64,000 nt of DNA from Anaerosphaera aminiphila DSM 21120 (lineage in GTDB: Bacteria > Bacillota > Clostridia > Tissierellales > Peptoniphilaceae), in assembly GCF_900129925.1 (NCBI RefSeq), contig NZ_FQXI01000005.1, forward strand, positions 58,355 to 122,354, written 5' to 3'. Below the pieces are notes generated by a model. That model did no database searches and was not told the origin of the DNA. It worked only from the letters and a program-made list of their open reading frames with translations. This document shows, in pieces, positions 53,257-62,690 of the stretch. The translations under genes and the position numbers were made by a program. Position 1 is the stretch's first letter; each line of letters begins with the position of its first letter.

Positions 53257-54051
53257 TTACATTTTAAATTTTCCTATTTCTAAATAGTTTTCTTCGTCTT
53301 TTAAGCTTAACTCCCACTTCCCATACATCCCTATAGATTTTGCCATCTCTTCAAAATAAAACATTACAACACCTATATCCACAAGGGCGTGATTGTCATT
53401 TTCAGATTTCACCATATATAAGTACACATACTCATCTCTTATTACAAATCTCCAAGGTTGAAGATTTTTATAACTAGGAGCAAATCTAACTGAAGAAAAT
53501 ATATTAAACAGTCCTCTACTGTATAATTCATCTATACTAACTTTTTGACCAACTTCTTTGGAAAAAACTATTTCCTGCACTTCAAGCCTAGAGCTAAACG
53601 CCTCAGGAACTAATGGTTTTTTACCTACGGGATATCCAAAAGCAACTATATATTTTACTTTATCTCCACTTTCCCCAAATAGTTCACTTCTAACCTTACT
53701 ATCGACTTCATCTACCGTTATCCAGCATGTAGCTAAATTTAAATTTGTAATTTGTGTATTTAATTTTTCAAGATAATATCCCACATCTAAAAGTGTTTCT
53801 CTATCGTCATTTTCAGCTATAAACGCCACATAGTGAGGGGCTTTTATCATAACTCCACCATATCCAGCTTTGCCAATAAGTCCATTGTAAATTTTTAGCC
53901 CATCTTCATATATTTCATAATTTACATCTTCTTTTTCATCATTTATTTTTGAAATATAAGATTTAATTGTAGTCATAAATTGACTTGGAATTGCATCATC
54001 TTTAAACTCTCTAACTGAACGTCTTTTTTGTAAAAAACTGGTCATAACCAT
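53257..54051 (-). CDS. Nitroreductase-like protein (TM1586 type)
   Basis: 264-residue FMN-dependent oxidoreductase-like protein of the TM nitroreductase family (PF14512), which fuses two nitroreductase-type halves in one chain. The N-terminal half has LQKRRSVREFKDDAIP and IAENDDRETLLDVGYYLEKL. The C-terminal half has FNIFSSVRFAPSYKNLQPWRFVI and LVDIGVVMFYFEEMAKS, the second copy of the same pattern. Substrate unknown. The start is the first of two close ATGs, with AGGGGG upstream. It is 12 bases downstream of the PAP2 gene. Confidence 0.85.
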   Translation of the reverse strand: MVMTSFLQKRRSVREFKDDAIPSQFMTTIKSYISKINDEKEDVNYEIYEDGLKIYNGLIGKAGYGGVMIKAPHYVAFIAENDDRETLLDVGYYLEKLNTQITNLNLATCWITVDEVDSKVRSELFGESGDKVKYIVAFGYPVGKKPLVPEAFSSRLEVQEIVFSKEVGQKVSIDELYSRGLFNIFSSVRFAPSYKNLQPWRFVIRDEYVYLYMVKSENDNHALVDIGVVMFYFEEMAKSIGMYGKWELSLKDEENYLEIGKFKM

Positions 54052-54063
54052 AATATTTTCCCC

Positions 54064-54612
54064 CTAAAATTTATTTTGAAAGTATAAGCTAAGAAATGGA
54101 TATAGCTTATAGTGAACAATCAAACTTGAAACAATGCCAATAATAATTCCTGCAAGAACATCAGTAGGATAGTGCACCGCTAAATATATTCTTGAAACAG
54201 CTACTAATATGGCAACAAACATAATTAATAAAGAAAATGCCGGAAAGTTTAAGGCAATTATAGTACAAACTGAAAAACTCGCCGCCGAGTGCCCTGATGG
54301 AAAAGAATAATCCCTTAAATCTATACCATATGTATTTAAATTTTCTAATATCCAATAAGGTCGATTTCTAGAAAAAGTTCTCTTCAATATTTGAACTACA
54401 ATCGTAGAAACTCCTAAAGCAAGGGCTATTTCAATACCTAAACTTCTCATATTATTTCCGAGCAGTATCAATACTATGACAAGACCAATTAGAAAAAATG
54501 GTCCTCCCAAATTTGTAATATAATAAAATAAAAAGCTAAAAAACTTATTATTCATTTTTTTATTTATTAAATTAATAAATAAATTGTCAAATAACTTAAA
54601 TGGATTTTTCAT
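54064..54612 (-). CDS. PAP2-family membrane phosphatase
   Basis: 182 residues with five or six membrane segments and the three phosphatase motifs KRTFSRNRPY, PSGHSAASFS and SRIYLAVHYPTDVLAG. Members remove phosphate from phosphatidic acid, phosphatidylglycerol phosphate or undecaprenyl pyrophosphate; the last is essential for recycling the wall carrier lipid, so a role in cell wall synthesis is possible. Substrate cannot be read from sequence. Confidence 0.92.
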   Translation of the reverse strand: MKNPFKLFDNLFINLINKKMNNKFFSFLFYYITNLGGPFFLIGLVIVLILLGNNMRSLGIEIALALGVSTIVVQILKRTFSRNRPYWILENLNTYGIDLRDYSFPSGHSAASFSVCTIIALNFPAFSLLIMFVAILVAVSRIYLAVHYPTDVLAGIIIGIVSSLIVHYKLYPFLSLYFQNKF

Positions 54613-54758
54613 ACACTACCTCTATGTAGAATTATATAACAATAATTTACTTTTATAAAGGAATCTGCAAACTATTTTTATCATTATAACATTTCATTAT
54701 TTAAAATCAATTGAAATTTATAAGTTTAATCTATAGAATGTCTATGGAGGAATTTTAA

Positions 54759-56579
54759 ATGAACCTTACCAATGAACAATTAAACACGATTAACCATATA
54801 AATGGACCGGCTTTAGTATTAGCTGTCCCCGGAGCTGGAAAGACAACTATGCTCATATATCGAACTATGAACTTAATTAAATCAGGAGTAGACCCAAGTA
54901 AAATTTTAACTATTACTTTTTCAAAAGCATCTGCACTAGATATGCAAAAAAGATTTAAAGCTCTATTCCCCACATTTAATAGACCACTTAAGTTCTCCAC
55001 AATTCATGCTTTTTGCTATCAAATTATTCTTGAGTATTCAAGGCTCAGAGGAAAAAAATACACTCTTATAGAAGATAGCTCCACTGGAAAATATGAACTT
55101 TTAAAGAGAATATACTATGAAGTAAATTCAAAAAATGTAACTGAAGAAAAGCTTGAAATAATAATCAGTCAAATTTCCTATCACAAAAATTCTCTTACTA
55201 ATCCCAAGGATTCAAAAAATGAAATACCTAATTTTTGTGAAATATTTAATATTTATGAGGACTACAAGGAAAAAAGAGGCTTAATAGATTTTGACGACAT
55301 GGTTATTTTAGCTTTAAAAATACTTAAAGCTGATCAATACATTAGGACTAAGTTTAAGTCAAAGTTCGAATACTTTCAAATTGACGAAGGGCAAGATACT
55401 TCTATTTCTCAATTTCAAATAGTTGACTACCTCTGCTCACCTAACAATAATTTATTTATTGTAGCTGATGACGATCAATCTATATATAGTTTTAGAGGCG
55501 CTGACCCCGCTTACCTGTTGAACTTGAAAAAAGTTTACAAAGATCTTAAATTATACTATTTGCAAAATAATTTTCGATCAACTAAAAATATAGTAAACAC
55601 TTCTAACTTGTTTATAAGTAATAATACATCAAGATTTAAAAAAAATATATCTACAACTAACAGCTATAAAGAGCCTGTAAATATTATTATTTTAGAAAAT
55701 AATGACGAGGAATATGAATTTATCTACAAAAAAACTCAAGATGACCCTTCAAAAACTTATGCGGTCATATATAGAAATAACCTCTGTGCCTTAGGTCTGG
55801 TAGAATACTTAGAGAGAAGAAATATTACATTCAACATTAAAGACAACAACATGAAATTCTTTAATCACTTTGTCTTAAAGGATATTTTAAATATAATTAA
55901 ATTTTCTGAGGATACATCTGATATTAATACTTTTTCTACTTTTTACTATAAAATAAAGGGCTATATTTCCAAGAAACACATTAGCTACTTAAAAACTCAC
56001 AGTGGAAAAAATGTGTTGCGAGTTCTATTAACCTATCCCGGGCTTCCCAGTTACTATAAAGACAACATTGCAAGCTTAATTTCAAATTTTAAAACACTAA
56101 GCCAACTGTCTATTTACAAAAAAATAGACTATATACTGGATACTCTTGAATATGACGAATATTTAAAAGACAGTGCAAATAAATTTGGATTTAACTATAA
56201 GTCCCTTAGAGAATACAGCCACTATTTAAAATATATAGCAAAAGATGAAAACACTTTTGAAGGACTACTTGGAAGATTAAAGCACTTGGAGTTTTTGATG
56301 AAAGTTCCTAAAAATTCACAGTCCAATATTGCCCTTTCCACAATTCACTCCATTAAAGGTCTTGAATTTGACAGTGTCTTTGTTATTGACTTAGTTGAAG
56401 GCGTACTGCCCTCAAACAAGTCTCTTGAAAATGACAACTCACTTCTTGAAGAAGAACGGCGCCTTTTTTATGTTGCAATGACCAGAGCTAAAGAAGACTT
56501 GTATTTAATCTACCCTAAAGTACACAACGGCGAGAATTCAGAAATGAGTCGATTTTTAATAGAACTATCCAAATATTAA
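54759..56579 (+). CDS. UvrD/PcrA-like superfamily 1 DNA helicase (short)
   Basis: 606 residues. Motif I is VPGAGKTTMLIYR, Ia ITFSKASALDMQKRF, II IDEGQDTSISQFQIV (DEGQD), III DDDQSIYSFRGADP, V STIHSIKGLEFDSVF and VI EERRLFYVAMTRAKEDL, the set seen in ATP-dependent 3'-5' helicases. It is about 100 residues shorter than PcrA or UvrD, mostly in the 2B region and at the C-terminus. A GGAGGAATT site precedes the ATG. It could have a DNA-repair role, but it is not clearly PcrA; no gene name is given. Confidence 0.92.
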   Translation: MNLTNEQLNTINHINGPALVLAVPGAGKTTMLIYRTMNLIKSGVDPSKILTITFSKASALDMQKRFKALFPTFNRPLKFSTIHAFCYQIILEYSRLRGKKYTLIEDSSTGKYELLKRIYYEVNSKNVTEEKLEIIISQISYHKNSLTNPKDSKNEIPNFCEIFNIYEDYKEKRGLIDFDDMVILALKILKADQYIRTKFKSKFEYFQIDEGQDTSISQFQIVDYLCSPNNNLFIVADDDQSIYSFRGADPAYLLNLKKVYKDLKLYYLQNNFRSTKNIVNTSNLFISNNTSRFKKNISTTNSYKEPVNIIILENNDEEYEFIYKKTQDDPSKTYAVIYRNNLCALGLVEYLERRNITFNIKDNNMKFFNHFVLKDILNIIKFSEDTSDINTFSTFYYKIKGYISKKHISYLKTHSGKNVLRVLLTYPGLPSYYKDNIASLISNFKTLSQLSIYKKIDYILDTLEYDEYLKDSANKFGFNYKSLREYSHYLKYIAKDENTFEGLLGRLKHLEFLMKVPKNSQSNIALSTIHSIKGLEFDSVFVIDLVEGVLPSNKSLENDNSLLEEERRLFYVAMTRAKEDLYLIYPKVHNGENSEMSRFLIELSKY

Positions 56580-56608
56580 AATACTAGAGGATTACTCTAG
56601 TATTTTTT
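56577..56608. terminator. Terminator between the helicase and GNAT genes
   Basis: AAAATACTAGAG pairs with CTCTAGTATTTT with a five-base loop; T and A runs on both sides make it bidirectional. It overlaps the GNAT gene's end. Confidence 0.85.
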
Positions 56609-57089
56609 CATAGGCAAATCTCTTTCCCTCAACATCTAAATAAACTATTCCACAATACTTATAGTTAATAGAAGTTAAAAAGTTCTGCATTTTAATATTG
56701 TCTTCATGAGTGTCTATTTTTATACTTTTAATGTTGTCAGCTTTTGCCATGTTCTCACCTTCCAAAAACATTTTCTTTGCATATCCCCTATTCTTCTTTG
56801 TAGAAAAAGTTGCAACTTTATGAATTGAATAGTATTCCCCATTAGTAATCCAACTTCCACTATAGATTTTGTCATATTGTGGATCATGACCTCCAATTCT
56901 CACAGTGGAAACCAATTCTCCGTCTTCTAATATGTATATATCCGAAAGATTTTCAATTATTTCTCTATATTTTGGCTGTTCATCTTCTTGCCACTGATTT
57001 ACCTCATCTCTTTTTAAACTTTCTGAGCCATCTAAGTACATTTTATAAATAATATCTGCATCTTTAATTTCTGCTTTTCTAAATTTCAT
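56592..57089 (-). CDS. GNAT-family N-acetyltransferase
   Basis: 165 residues with the GNAT fold: KFRKAEIKDADIIYKMYLDG at the N-terminus and HKVATFSTKKNRGYAKKMFLEGENMAK, where the acetyl-CoA-binding R-x-x-x-x-G-x-A is replaced by KNRGYA. The last strand KIDTHEDNIKMQNFLTSINY is typical. AGGAGGATG lies before the ATG. Substrate unknown. Confidence 0.85.
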   Translation of the reverse strand: MKFRKAEIKDADIIYKMYLDGSESLKRDEVNQWQEDEQPKYREIIENLSDIYILEDGELVSTVRIGGHDPQYDKIYSGSWITNGEYYSIHKVATFSTKKNRGYAKKMFLEGENMAKADNIKSIKIDTHEDNIKMQNFLTSINYKYCGIVYLDVEGKRFAYEKILE

Positions 57090-57162
57090 AGCATCCTCCT
57101 AAGTATATTCTACATATATAAAGTAAATATTCAATATGCTATAATTTAAAATGGTGATTTTA

Positions 57163-57873
57163 ATGAAATATGAAAATATTCAAGAGGCCATATTTTTAAA
57201 TAGGCCAAATAGATTTATAGCAATGTGTTTAATAAACGGAATTGAAGAAAAAGTATACGTTCCAAATACAGGTAGGTGTAGGGAACTTTTTATAAGCGGA
57301 AGTAAAGTATATGTATCTAAGTCAGAGAACCCTGACAGAGTTACGAAATACACATTGACCTCTGTATACAAAAAGGACACACTTATAAATATTGACTCTC
57401 AAGCTCCAAATGCAGTTGTAGAAGAAGCCTTAAAAAACAAGCAAATATTTACAAATTATGACTTTTCAAAAATTGTAAGAGAAAAAACTTTTAATAAAAG
57501 TCGCTTTGATATCTACTATGAGTCTGTAAAAGACTCCGAACTAGTTAAGGGATTTATTGAGGTTAAAGGCGTTACTCTTGAAAAAGACAACATTGCCTAT
57601 TTCCCTGACGCTCCCACTATTAGAGGTTTAAAGCACATAAGAGAACTTCAATTGGCGAAAGAAGAGGGCTACAATGCCCATATAGTATTTTTAATTCAAA
57701 TGAAGGGTATTAAATATTTTTTACCCAACGTTGAAATGCAACCTGACTTTGGACATGAATTAAATATGGCACAGAAAAACGGCGTTGATATAAGGTGCTT
57801 TGACTGCAATGTTAAAAGTGATGAAATCACATTGGACAGTCCCGTTTTATTAGGTGATTTAAGCTCTTTTTAA
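57163..57873 (+). CDS. sfsA: SfsA family protein
   Basis: 236 residues matching SfsA (sugar fermentation stimulation protein A), a putative nuclease-like DNA-binding protein. Segments include LNRPNRFIAMCLINGIEEKVYVPNTGR, the nuclease-type FIEVKGVTLEKDNIAYFPDAPTIRGLKHI and AHIVFLIQMKGIKYFLPN. The frame begins at 57151 (ATG), but the ATG at 57163 has GGTGATTT at better spacing and a typical start. The 3' end overlaps the convergent macro-domain gene by 15 bases. Confidence 0.93.
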   Translation: MKYENIQEAIFLNRPNRFIAMCLINGIEEKVYVPNTGRCRELFISGSKVYVSKSENPDRVTKYTLTSVYKKDTLINIDSQAPNAVVEEALKNKQIFTNYDFSKIVREKTFNKSRFDIYYESVKDSELVKGFIEVKGVTLEKDNIAYFPDAPTIRGLKHIRELQLAKEEGYNAHIVFLIQMKGIKYFLPNVEMQPDFGHELNMAQKNGVDIRCFDCNVKSDEITLDSPVLLGDLSSF

Positions 57874-58320
57874 CACTAGATAGACTCTCATGTCAAATTC
57901 ATTTAAAAACTCTTCTATAGCCTCTTTGGCAACTTCTAAAGCCTCTTCATAGGGGTACCCATAGATCCCTGAGGATATAAGTGGAAAAGCTATAGAACTT
58001 ATATTGCTTTTCCTTGCAAGTTCAAGAGAATTAATATAGCAACTGTATAGAAGTTCCCTCTCTCCACTTTTCCCTCCTCTGTATACTGGCCCCACTGTAT
58101 GTATAATGTACTTTGCTTTTAAATTATATCCCTTAGTAATTACTGCCTCTCCTGTTTTACAGTATCCAATACTATTGCACTCCTCTTGAAGTTGCTTTTC
58201 TCCTGCTGCCCTAAATATAGCTCCGCAAACTCCTCCACCCATTTTAAGTTCACTGTTAGCTGCATTTACAATACACTCACATGAAAGGCTTAAAATGTCC
58301 CCTTCTATAATATTTAACAC
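57859..58320 (-). CDS. Macro-domain ADP-ribose-binding/hydrolysing protein
   Basis: 153 residues of the MacroD type. The N-terminal IIEGDILSLSCECIVNAANSE, followed by KMGGGVCGAIFRAAG and AFPLISSGIYGYPYEEA, binds ADP-ribose and removes O-acetyl-ADP-ribose or mono-ADP-ribosyl groups. A TTG at 58335 is in frame, but the GTG at 58320 has GAGGTGT eight bases upstream. Its 3' end overlaps sfsA, so the two convergent transcripts would be complementary there. Confidence 0.9.
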   Translation of the reverse strand: MLNIIEGDILSLSCECIVNAANSELKMGGGVCGAIFRAAGEKQLQEECNSIGYCKTGEAVITKGYNLKAKYIIHTVGPVYRGGKSGERELLYSCYINSLELARKSNISSIAFPLISSGIYGYPYEEALEVAKEAIEEFLNEFDMRVYLVLKRA

Positions 58321-58444
58321 ATTTGCACACCTCAATTTTAATAATTTATTTTAAAGTTTGTACTTTTAATTTTTGACTACTAATAGTATATTACATATAA
58401 TAAACAAAGAAAAATAATAAAATATTAATAAGGGGAAGATTATT

Positions 58445-59722
58445 TTGACAAAGTTATATATAAATACAGAGCGAATTTATCTAATGTCTCCTACTGCACA
58501 TTTTGCCATATCAGCAAATATAAATTTTTCATTTAATGAAGATGATTTTAATCGTTCTATTGAAAAACTTGTTAGCAACAATCCTTCCCTATCATCAACT
58601 GTCCAATTTGAAAGTGATGGCAGAGCTTATTTTCTTTTAAATTCTGCCAAAAAAATTCCTATATCAAATACAAATGTAAATATCGCAGAAATTATTAAAA
58701 GAGAAGATAAAATACCCTTCTCCTTAAATACTGATAGTTTAATTAGAATATTTACAAATATTCACACTGAAAACTTTGATGTATTATTTTATGTTCACCA
58801 TCTTTTGTGTGATGGAAAATCCCTACTCTTACTCTTAAATGAGTTTATAAAAATCTATGCTGGTGAAAATACTCATTCTACATTTTTGAGACTGATAAAT
58901 AATAGCTCTGACTTTCCAAAGAACAGTAAACCCAATATGTTTCAAAATCACAATTTAGATAAAATCAGCAGCCTTTGGAAAAATACATCTAAAGAATTTT
59001 CCATACCAAATTATTTAAACCTATTTAACAGCTACCACCAAAAAATACACACTGAGCTTTGTGTTTTGAATTTTAATGAAATAGAAACTCAAATACTACA
59101 TAAAAATTCCACAATCAATAAAGTTACCATAAGTTCTGCAGTTATATCCGCACTTTTAGTTGCAACAGAAGAATTAAACGAAAAAATAAAGCACAGAAAA
59201 ATTTCTGTATCTATAGACATTAGAAGAGATTTAAATTTTAATGCTGAGGACTTAATTGGAAATTATATTTCTATTATCTCCTTTAAATATCGCAAAAAAT
59301 ATCCCCTTTGGGAGGATGCTAAAAATATAAATGCAATGATTAAACAAAAACTTGAAAGTTCTAAAGCTAAATTTTTATTTCTACATATTTATGACAGGCT
59401 AGACCACTCACTAATTGATTCAATATATTTTAATACCTATGGAACTTTAAATAATTTTGCTGCAAAAAAAGTTGCCCTAGCTATGAATCACTCTAAAAAA
59501 GGTAGACAAATTACAATTGCAAATCTTGGTCCAATAGAAAATATTCACATAAACTCTATTAACTTCTTTCCCGCACCTCAAGCTCAATATGAACATATAG
59601 TTGGGATTGTTACACTAAATAAAAAAACAAGTATTTCTATTAGAGCAAACGGTAGTTCCCCTAACTTAAATTTACTTAAAGAAGATTCTGAAAAGTTAAA
59701 AAAACTACTTTTAAGTTCTTAA
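58445..59722 (+). CDS. Stand-alone condensation-domain-like acyltransferase
   Basis: 425 residues with the catalytic HHxxxDG motif HHLLCDG (118-124) and the NFNAEDLIGNYISIIS segment that resembles the bridging D-F-G-N part of NRPS condensation domains and alcohol acetyltransferases. No adenylation or carrier domain adjoins it. The start is TTG at 58445 with AAGGGGAAG upstream. It may be a condensation-type acyltransferase acting on a free substrate; target unknown. It stands alone between macro-domain and tRNA genes. Confidence 0.7.
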   Translation: MTKLYINTERIYLMSPTAHFAISANINFSFNEDDFNRSIEKLVSNNPSLSSTVQFESDGRAYFLLNSAKKIPISNTNVNIAEIIKREDKIPFSLNTDSLIRIFTNIHTENFDVLFYVHHLLCDGKSLLLLLNEFIKIYAGENTHSTFLRLINNSSDFPKNSKPNMFQNHNLDKISSLWKNTSKEFSIPNYLNLFNSYHQKIHTELCVLNFNEIETQILHKNSTINKVTISSAVISALLVATEELNEKIKHRKISVSIDIRRDLNFNAEDLIGNYISIISFKYRKKYPLWEDAKNINAMIKQKLESSKAKFLFLHIYDRLDHSLIDSIYFNTYGTLNNFAAKKVALAMNHSKKGRQITIANLGPIENIHINSINFFPAPQAQYEHIVGIVTLNKKTSISIRANGSSPNLNLLKEDSEKLKKLLLSS

Positions 59723-59734
59723 AATTTTGCAAAT

Positions 59735-59770
59735 AAAAAAGATCATCTGACTAATCAAATGATCTTTTTT
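59735..59770. terminator. Bidirectional terminator before the tRNA cluster
   Basis: AAAAAAGATCAT and ATGATCTTTTTT form a 12-bp stem with a 12-base loop between the condensation-domain gene (plus) and the first tRNA group (minus). Confidence 0.9.
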
Positions 59771-59846
<76 letters not shown>

Positions 59847-59849
59847 AAA

Positions 59850-59926
59850 TGGTGGGCCTTCAGGGACTCGAACCCCAGACCTACCGGTTATGAGCCGGGC
59901 GCTCTAACCAACTGAGCTAAAGGCCC
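59850..59926 (-). tRNA. tRNA with CAT anticodon (Ile2 more likely than elongator Met)
   Basis: 77 bases with encoded CCA. Acceptor GGGCCTT pairs with AAGGCCC, the anticodon loop is CTCATAA. The body resembles Ile2 (lysidine-modified CAT) tRNAs of Firmicutes more than elongator Met, and the paired first base rules out initiator Met. Assigning Ile2 or Met needs the identity elements or a TilS-target test. Confidence 0.85.
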
Positions 59927-59933
59927 TCACCAT

Positions 59934-60024
59934 TGGCGGAGAAAGAGGGATTTGAACCCTCGCGACCCTTACGAGCCCTACTCCCTTAGCAGGGGAGCCT
60001 CTTCAGCCTCTTGAGTATTTCTCC
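59934..60024 (-). tRNA. tRNA-Ser (GCT)
   Basis: 91 bases with encoded CCA and a long variable arm (about 16 bases), as in serine tRNAs. Acceptor GGAGAAA/TTTCTCC, anticodon stem CTCCC/GGGAG, loop CTGCTAA (anticodon GCT). Confidence 0.95.
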
Positions 60025-60136
60025 AATTACTTTTCGGCTAAGTTGTGACTCTTAGTGCAAATCACTTTTTCTATTATAGTGGATTAAAATATTAATGTCA
60101 AGCGATAAAATTATAATATTTATAAATTTTTTAGTA

Positions 60137-60655
60137 TTATTTATTTTGTCTTACTACTTTTGCCGGAGCCCCTACTACTGTAACATTTTCAGGAACGTCA
60201 CTTAATACAATTGAACCTGCACCAACTTTAGAGTTATTTCCAATTTTTATATCTCCCAGTATAATTGAGTCTGCTCCAATGGTTACATTATTCCCAACTG
60301 TTGGATGTCTTTTTACATTTTTTTCATTTCCCGTTCCCCCAAGAGTAACTCCATGGTACATCAATACATTATCTCCTACAATGGCAGTCTCACCTATTAC
60401 AACTCCCATGCCATGGTCTATAAATAAATTTTCTCCTAGCGTAGCTCCCGGATGTATTTCAATGCCGGTTTTTTTTCTGGACCTTTGTGAGATAAATCTC
60501 GCAATAAATTTGTGGTCTTTTTTATAAAAATAATTTGCCAATCTGTGAGATATTCTAGCTCTAATAATTGGATATAGTAACAACGCCTCATAAACTGACT
60601 TACAAGCCGGATCTTTTTCATATATATTTTTTGCCTCTCTAATTAGCCAGTTCAT
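60137..60655 (-). CDS. cysE: Serine O-acetyltransferase (short form)
   Basis: Acetylates serine with acetyl-CoA, the first step of cysteine synthesis. The C-terminal left-handed hexapeptide helix is visible ([52 protein letters not shown]). At 172 residues it has the short N-terminal domain of Gram-positive enzymes. It lies two bases after cysK, on the same strand, so the pair is a cysK-cysE operon controlled by the upstream T-box. Confidence 0.95.
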   Translation of the reverse strand: MNWLIREAKNIYEKDPACKSVYEALLLYPIIRARISHRLANYFYKKDHKFIARFISQRSRKKTGIEIHPGATLGENLFIDHGMGVVIGETAIVGDNVLMYHGVTLGGTGNEKNVKRHPTVGNNVTIGADSIILGDIKIGNNSKVGAGSIVLSDVPENVTVVGAPAKVVRQNK

Positions 60656-60657
60656 AA

Positions 60658-61572
60658 TTAATCCTCATATGGATACAAATCCGTACTTAAATATCTCTCT
60701 CCTGTATCAGGAAGTACTGTTACAACCACTTTGCCCCTGCCTAATTTTTTGGCATATTCCAGTGCTGCAAATACATTGGCACCTGAAGATATTCCTGCCA
60801 GTATTCCCTCTTTTTTTGCTAAGTTTCTAGATGTCTCATAGGCATCTTCATCGCTCACATCATATATTTCATCAACGTATTTATCATTATAAGTCTTAGG
60901 TATGAAATTAGCTGCAATTCCCTGTATTTTATGAGCTCCCGGATTTCCCTTTAACACTTGTGCAGTCTTAGGTTCCACTGCTACAATATTTATGTTTTCT
61001 ATTTCTTCCTTTAGTTTTTTCCCAATTCCTGAAATTGTTCCTCCTGTTCCAACTCCTGCGACAAAAACATCTATATCCTTAAGTTCATCTAATATTTCAA
61101 CAGCTGTAGTTTTTTCATGAGCTAGCGGATTAGAAAAATTTCCAAATTGATTTAAAAGATAGTATCCCTTTTCTCTTACCAGTCTATTTGCTTCATCAAC
61201 TGCACCTTGCATTCCAAGTTTTCCCGGTGTCAATACAATATCTGCCCCATAAGCTGCAAATAATTTTTTCCTTTCAACAGTCATAGAATCAGGCATTACA
61301 ATTACAATATTAATTCCTAAAACTGCTCCTATCATAGACAATCCTACTCCCATATTTCCACTGGTAGACTCAACTATTGTATCTCCCTTTTTCACATCTC
61401 CATTTTCTATTGCATCTTTTACCATTTGATAGGCTGCCCTATCTTTAATAGATCCACTTGGATTTTTTGACTCAACTTTTACATATATATCTGCCATATC
61501 TTCACTTACTAAATTATTTAACTTTACTAGAGGTGTATTTCCTATTGTCTCTAAAATATTATTTTTTATCAT
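60658..61572 (-). CDS. cysK: Cysteine synthase A (O-acetylserine sulfhydrylase)
   Basis: PLP enzyme that makes cysteine from O-acetylserine and sulfide. PLP lysine in [24 protein letters not shown] (phosphate loop), [15 protein letters not shown], and [13 protein letters not shown] at the end. The frame reaches 61590, but ATG at 61572 has AGGAGG at good spacing and gives the usual [18 protein letters not shown]. 304 residues is normal. It is the first gene behind the T-box leader. Confidence 0.96.
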   Translation of the reverse strand: MIKNNILETIGNTPLVKLNNLVSEDMADIYVKVESKNPSGSIKDRAAYQMVKDAIENGDVKKGDTIVESTSGNMGVGLSMIGAVLGINIVIVMPDSMTVERKKLFAAYGADIVLTPGKLGMQGAVDEANRLVREKGYYLLNQFGNFSNPLAHEKTTAVEILDELKDIDVFVAGVGTGGTISGIGKKLKEEIENINIVAVEPKTAQVLKGNPGAHKIQGIAANFIPKTYNDKYVDEIYDVSDEDAYETSRNLAKKEGILAGISSGANVFAALEYAKKLGRGKVVVTVLPDTGERYLSTDLYPYED

Positions 61573-61665
61573 TTCTTTCCTCCTAAACAAACTACTGTAG
61601 CCTTTTATAAATATTCTTAGCTACACATTTATAAATTTTATATTTAAATAAAACTTTAACAAAAT

Positions 61666-61921
61666 AAAAAAAACCTCTCGCCTCATTCAAAGGCAAAAGG
61701 TTAACTTCGCGGTTCCACTTTGTTTGGGATAAATCCCATCTCATTTAGACTCAAACAAGTCCTAGCTCTATAACGTAAGCAAACGTATCATCTACTAAAA
61801 TTTCGAATCAAAGCTCATTAGTGCACTTCAAATATATTTCCTCCAAACTTTTCTCACCACCAAAGTTTTCTCTGTAAGGTAAAACATAATCTACTTTACT
61901 AAATCACAGCAATTTAATTTA
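61666..61921 (-). promoter_or_regulatory. T-box riboswitch, probable Cys specifier, with terminator
   Basis: Leader RNA of cysK-cysE. The conserved T-box AAAGTGGAACCGCG lies at 721-708 of the 61 kb range (61721-61708), just upstream of the terminator AACCTTTTGCC ... GGCGAGAGGTT followed by TTTTTTT (61702-61666). Upstream, stem I contains an AGTA segment and, on its 3' side, GAAGTGCA; by position TGC is the likely specifier codon (Cys). Uncharged tRNA-Cys would stabilise the antiterminator and allow cysK-cysE transcription. The specifier is inferred from position, not folded. Confidence 0.88.
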
Positions 61922-61927
61922 TAATGA

Positions 61928-61956
61928 ATTATAAACTCTATATTAATATTTGTCAA
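61928..61956 (-). promoter_or_regulatory. Promoter of the T-box/cysK-cysE operon
   Basis: On the minus strand TTGACA (61956-61951), 17 bases, TATAAT (61933-61928): full consensus in both boxes and spacing. It begins directly after the HAD phosphatase stop. Confidence 0.9.
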
Positions 61957-61958
61957 TA

Positions 61959-62690
61959 TTAATAATCTAAAATAGTTACAGATGAATCTAAAGAATAAAT
62001 TACATCTTTGCGCTCAACAATAATTTTAATCTTTTCACTTAACTTTTCATTTGACTTTATACTTTCTAATAGAGCTTTATTTGGATTAATGGCAATTGGG
62101 TTACCCATCTTCTTTAACATAGACAAATCTCCTGTTGTATCCCCATAGGCATAGCTTTTCTTTAAGTCTATATCATATTCCTCTATTAATCCGGAAATAA
62201 CGTTGTTCTTGCTGCTGCTGTCCCACATGGGAATTAGCTCACCTGTAAATTTTTCATCGCTGTCAACTTTATAAACACTACCTCTATAATCTGTAGCTTC
62301 ATACTTAGCAGCTATTCTTGAAACTAAAAAGTCAGGACTTCCTGAGATAAAAAATATTAAGTGTCCCTTTTCTTTATGCCATTTAAGTCTCTCTCTAGAA
62401 TATTTATAAACCTGATCGCCACTTGTCTTTATAACTTGATCAGCTATATAGTTTACAAACTTTCTATCTTCACCCTTTAAATTGTCCAAGTATATTGGTG
62501 CCAGAGTTTCAAGATACTCTTCATAATCTCCATATCTCTTTTTCCACTCCTCATATACTTTTTTTACATCTGTATACCATAAAGCTCTATCTATAACCTC
62601 ATAGTCCATAAGCTTTTTAAAATGTTGAATTAATAGAGCTTCTCTATAAATCGTACCATCTATATCAAAAAATGCTCCTATTTTTTTCAT
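61959..62690 (-). CDS. HAD-IB family phosphatase (SerB-like)
   Basis: 243 residues. The HAD motifs are AFFDIDGTIYREALLIQHF (motif I, nucleophile Asp in DIDGT), FISGSPDFLVSRIA (motif II) and SYAYGDTTGDLSMLKKMGNPIAINP (motif IV). Such proteins dephosphorylate small metabolites, for example phosphoserine; the exact substrate is not clear. The frame reaches a GTG at 62699, but ATG at 62690 has GAGGTGGTG upstream and is preferred. The cysK operon promoter follows immediately. Confidence 0.88.
   Translation of the reverse strand: MKKIGAFFDIDGTIYREALLIQHFKKLMDYEVIDRALWYTDVKKVYEEWKKRYGDYEEYLETLAPIYLDNLKGEDRKFVNYIADQVIKTSGDQVYKYSRERLKWHKEKGHLIFFISGSPDFLVSRIAAKYEATDYRGSVYKVDSDEKFTGELIPMWDSSSKNNVISGLIEEYDIDLKKSYAYGDTTGDLSMLKKMGNPIAINPNKALLESIKSNEKLSEKIKIIVERKDVIYSLDSSVTILDY

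Noticed and set aside
59850..59926. Initiator tRNA-fMet
   Set aside because: The first acceptor pair is G-C, while initiator tRNA has a mismatch there; the anticodon arm lacks the three G-C pairs in the usual form.
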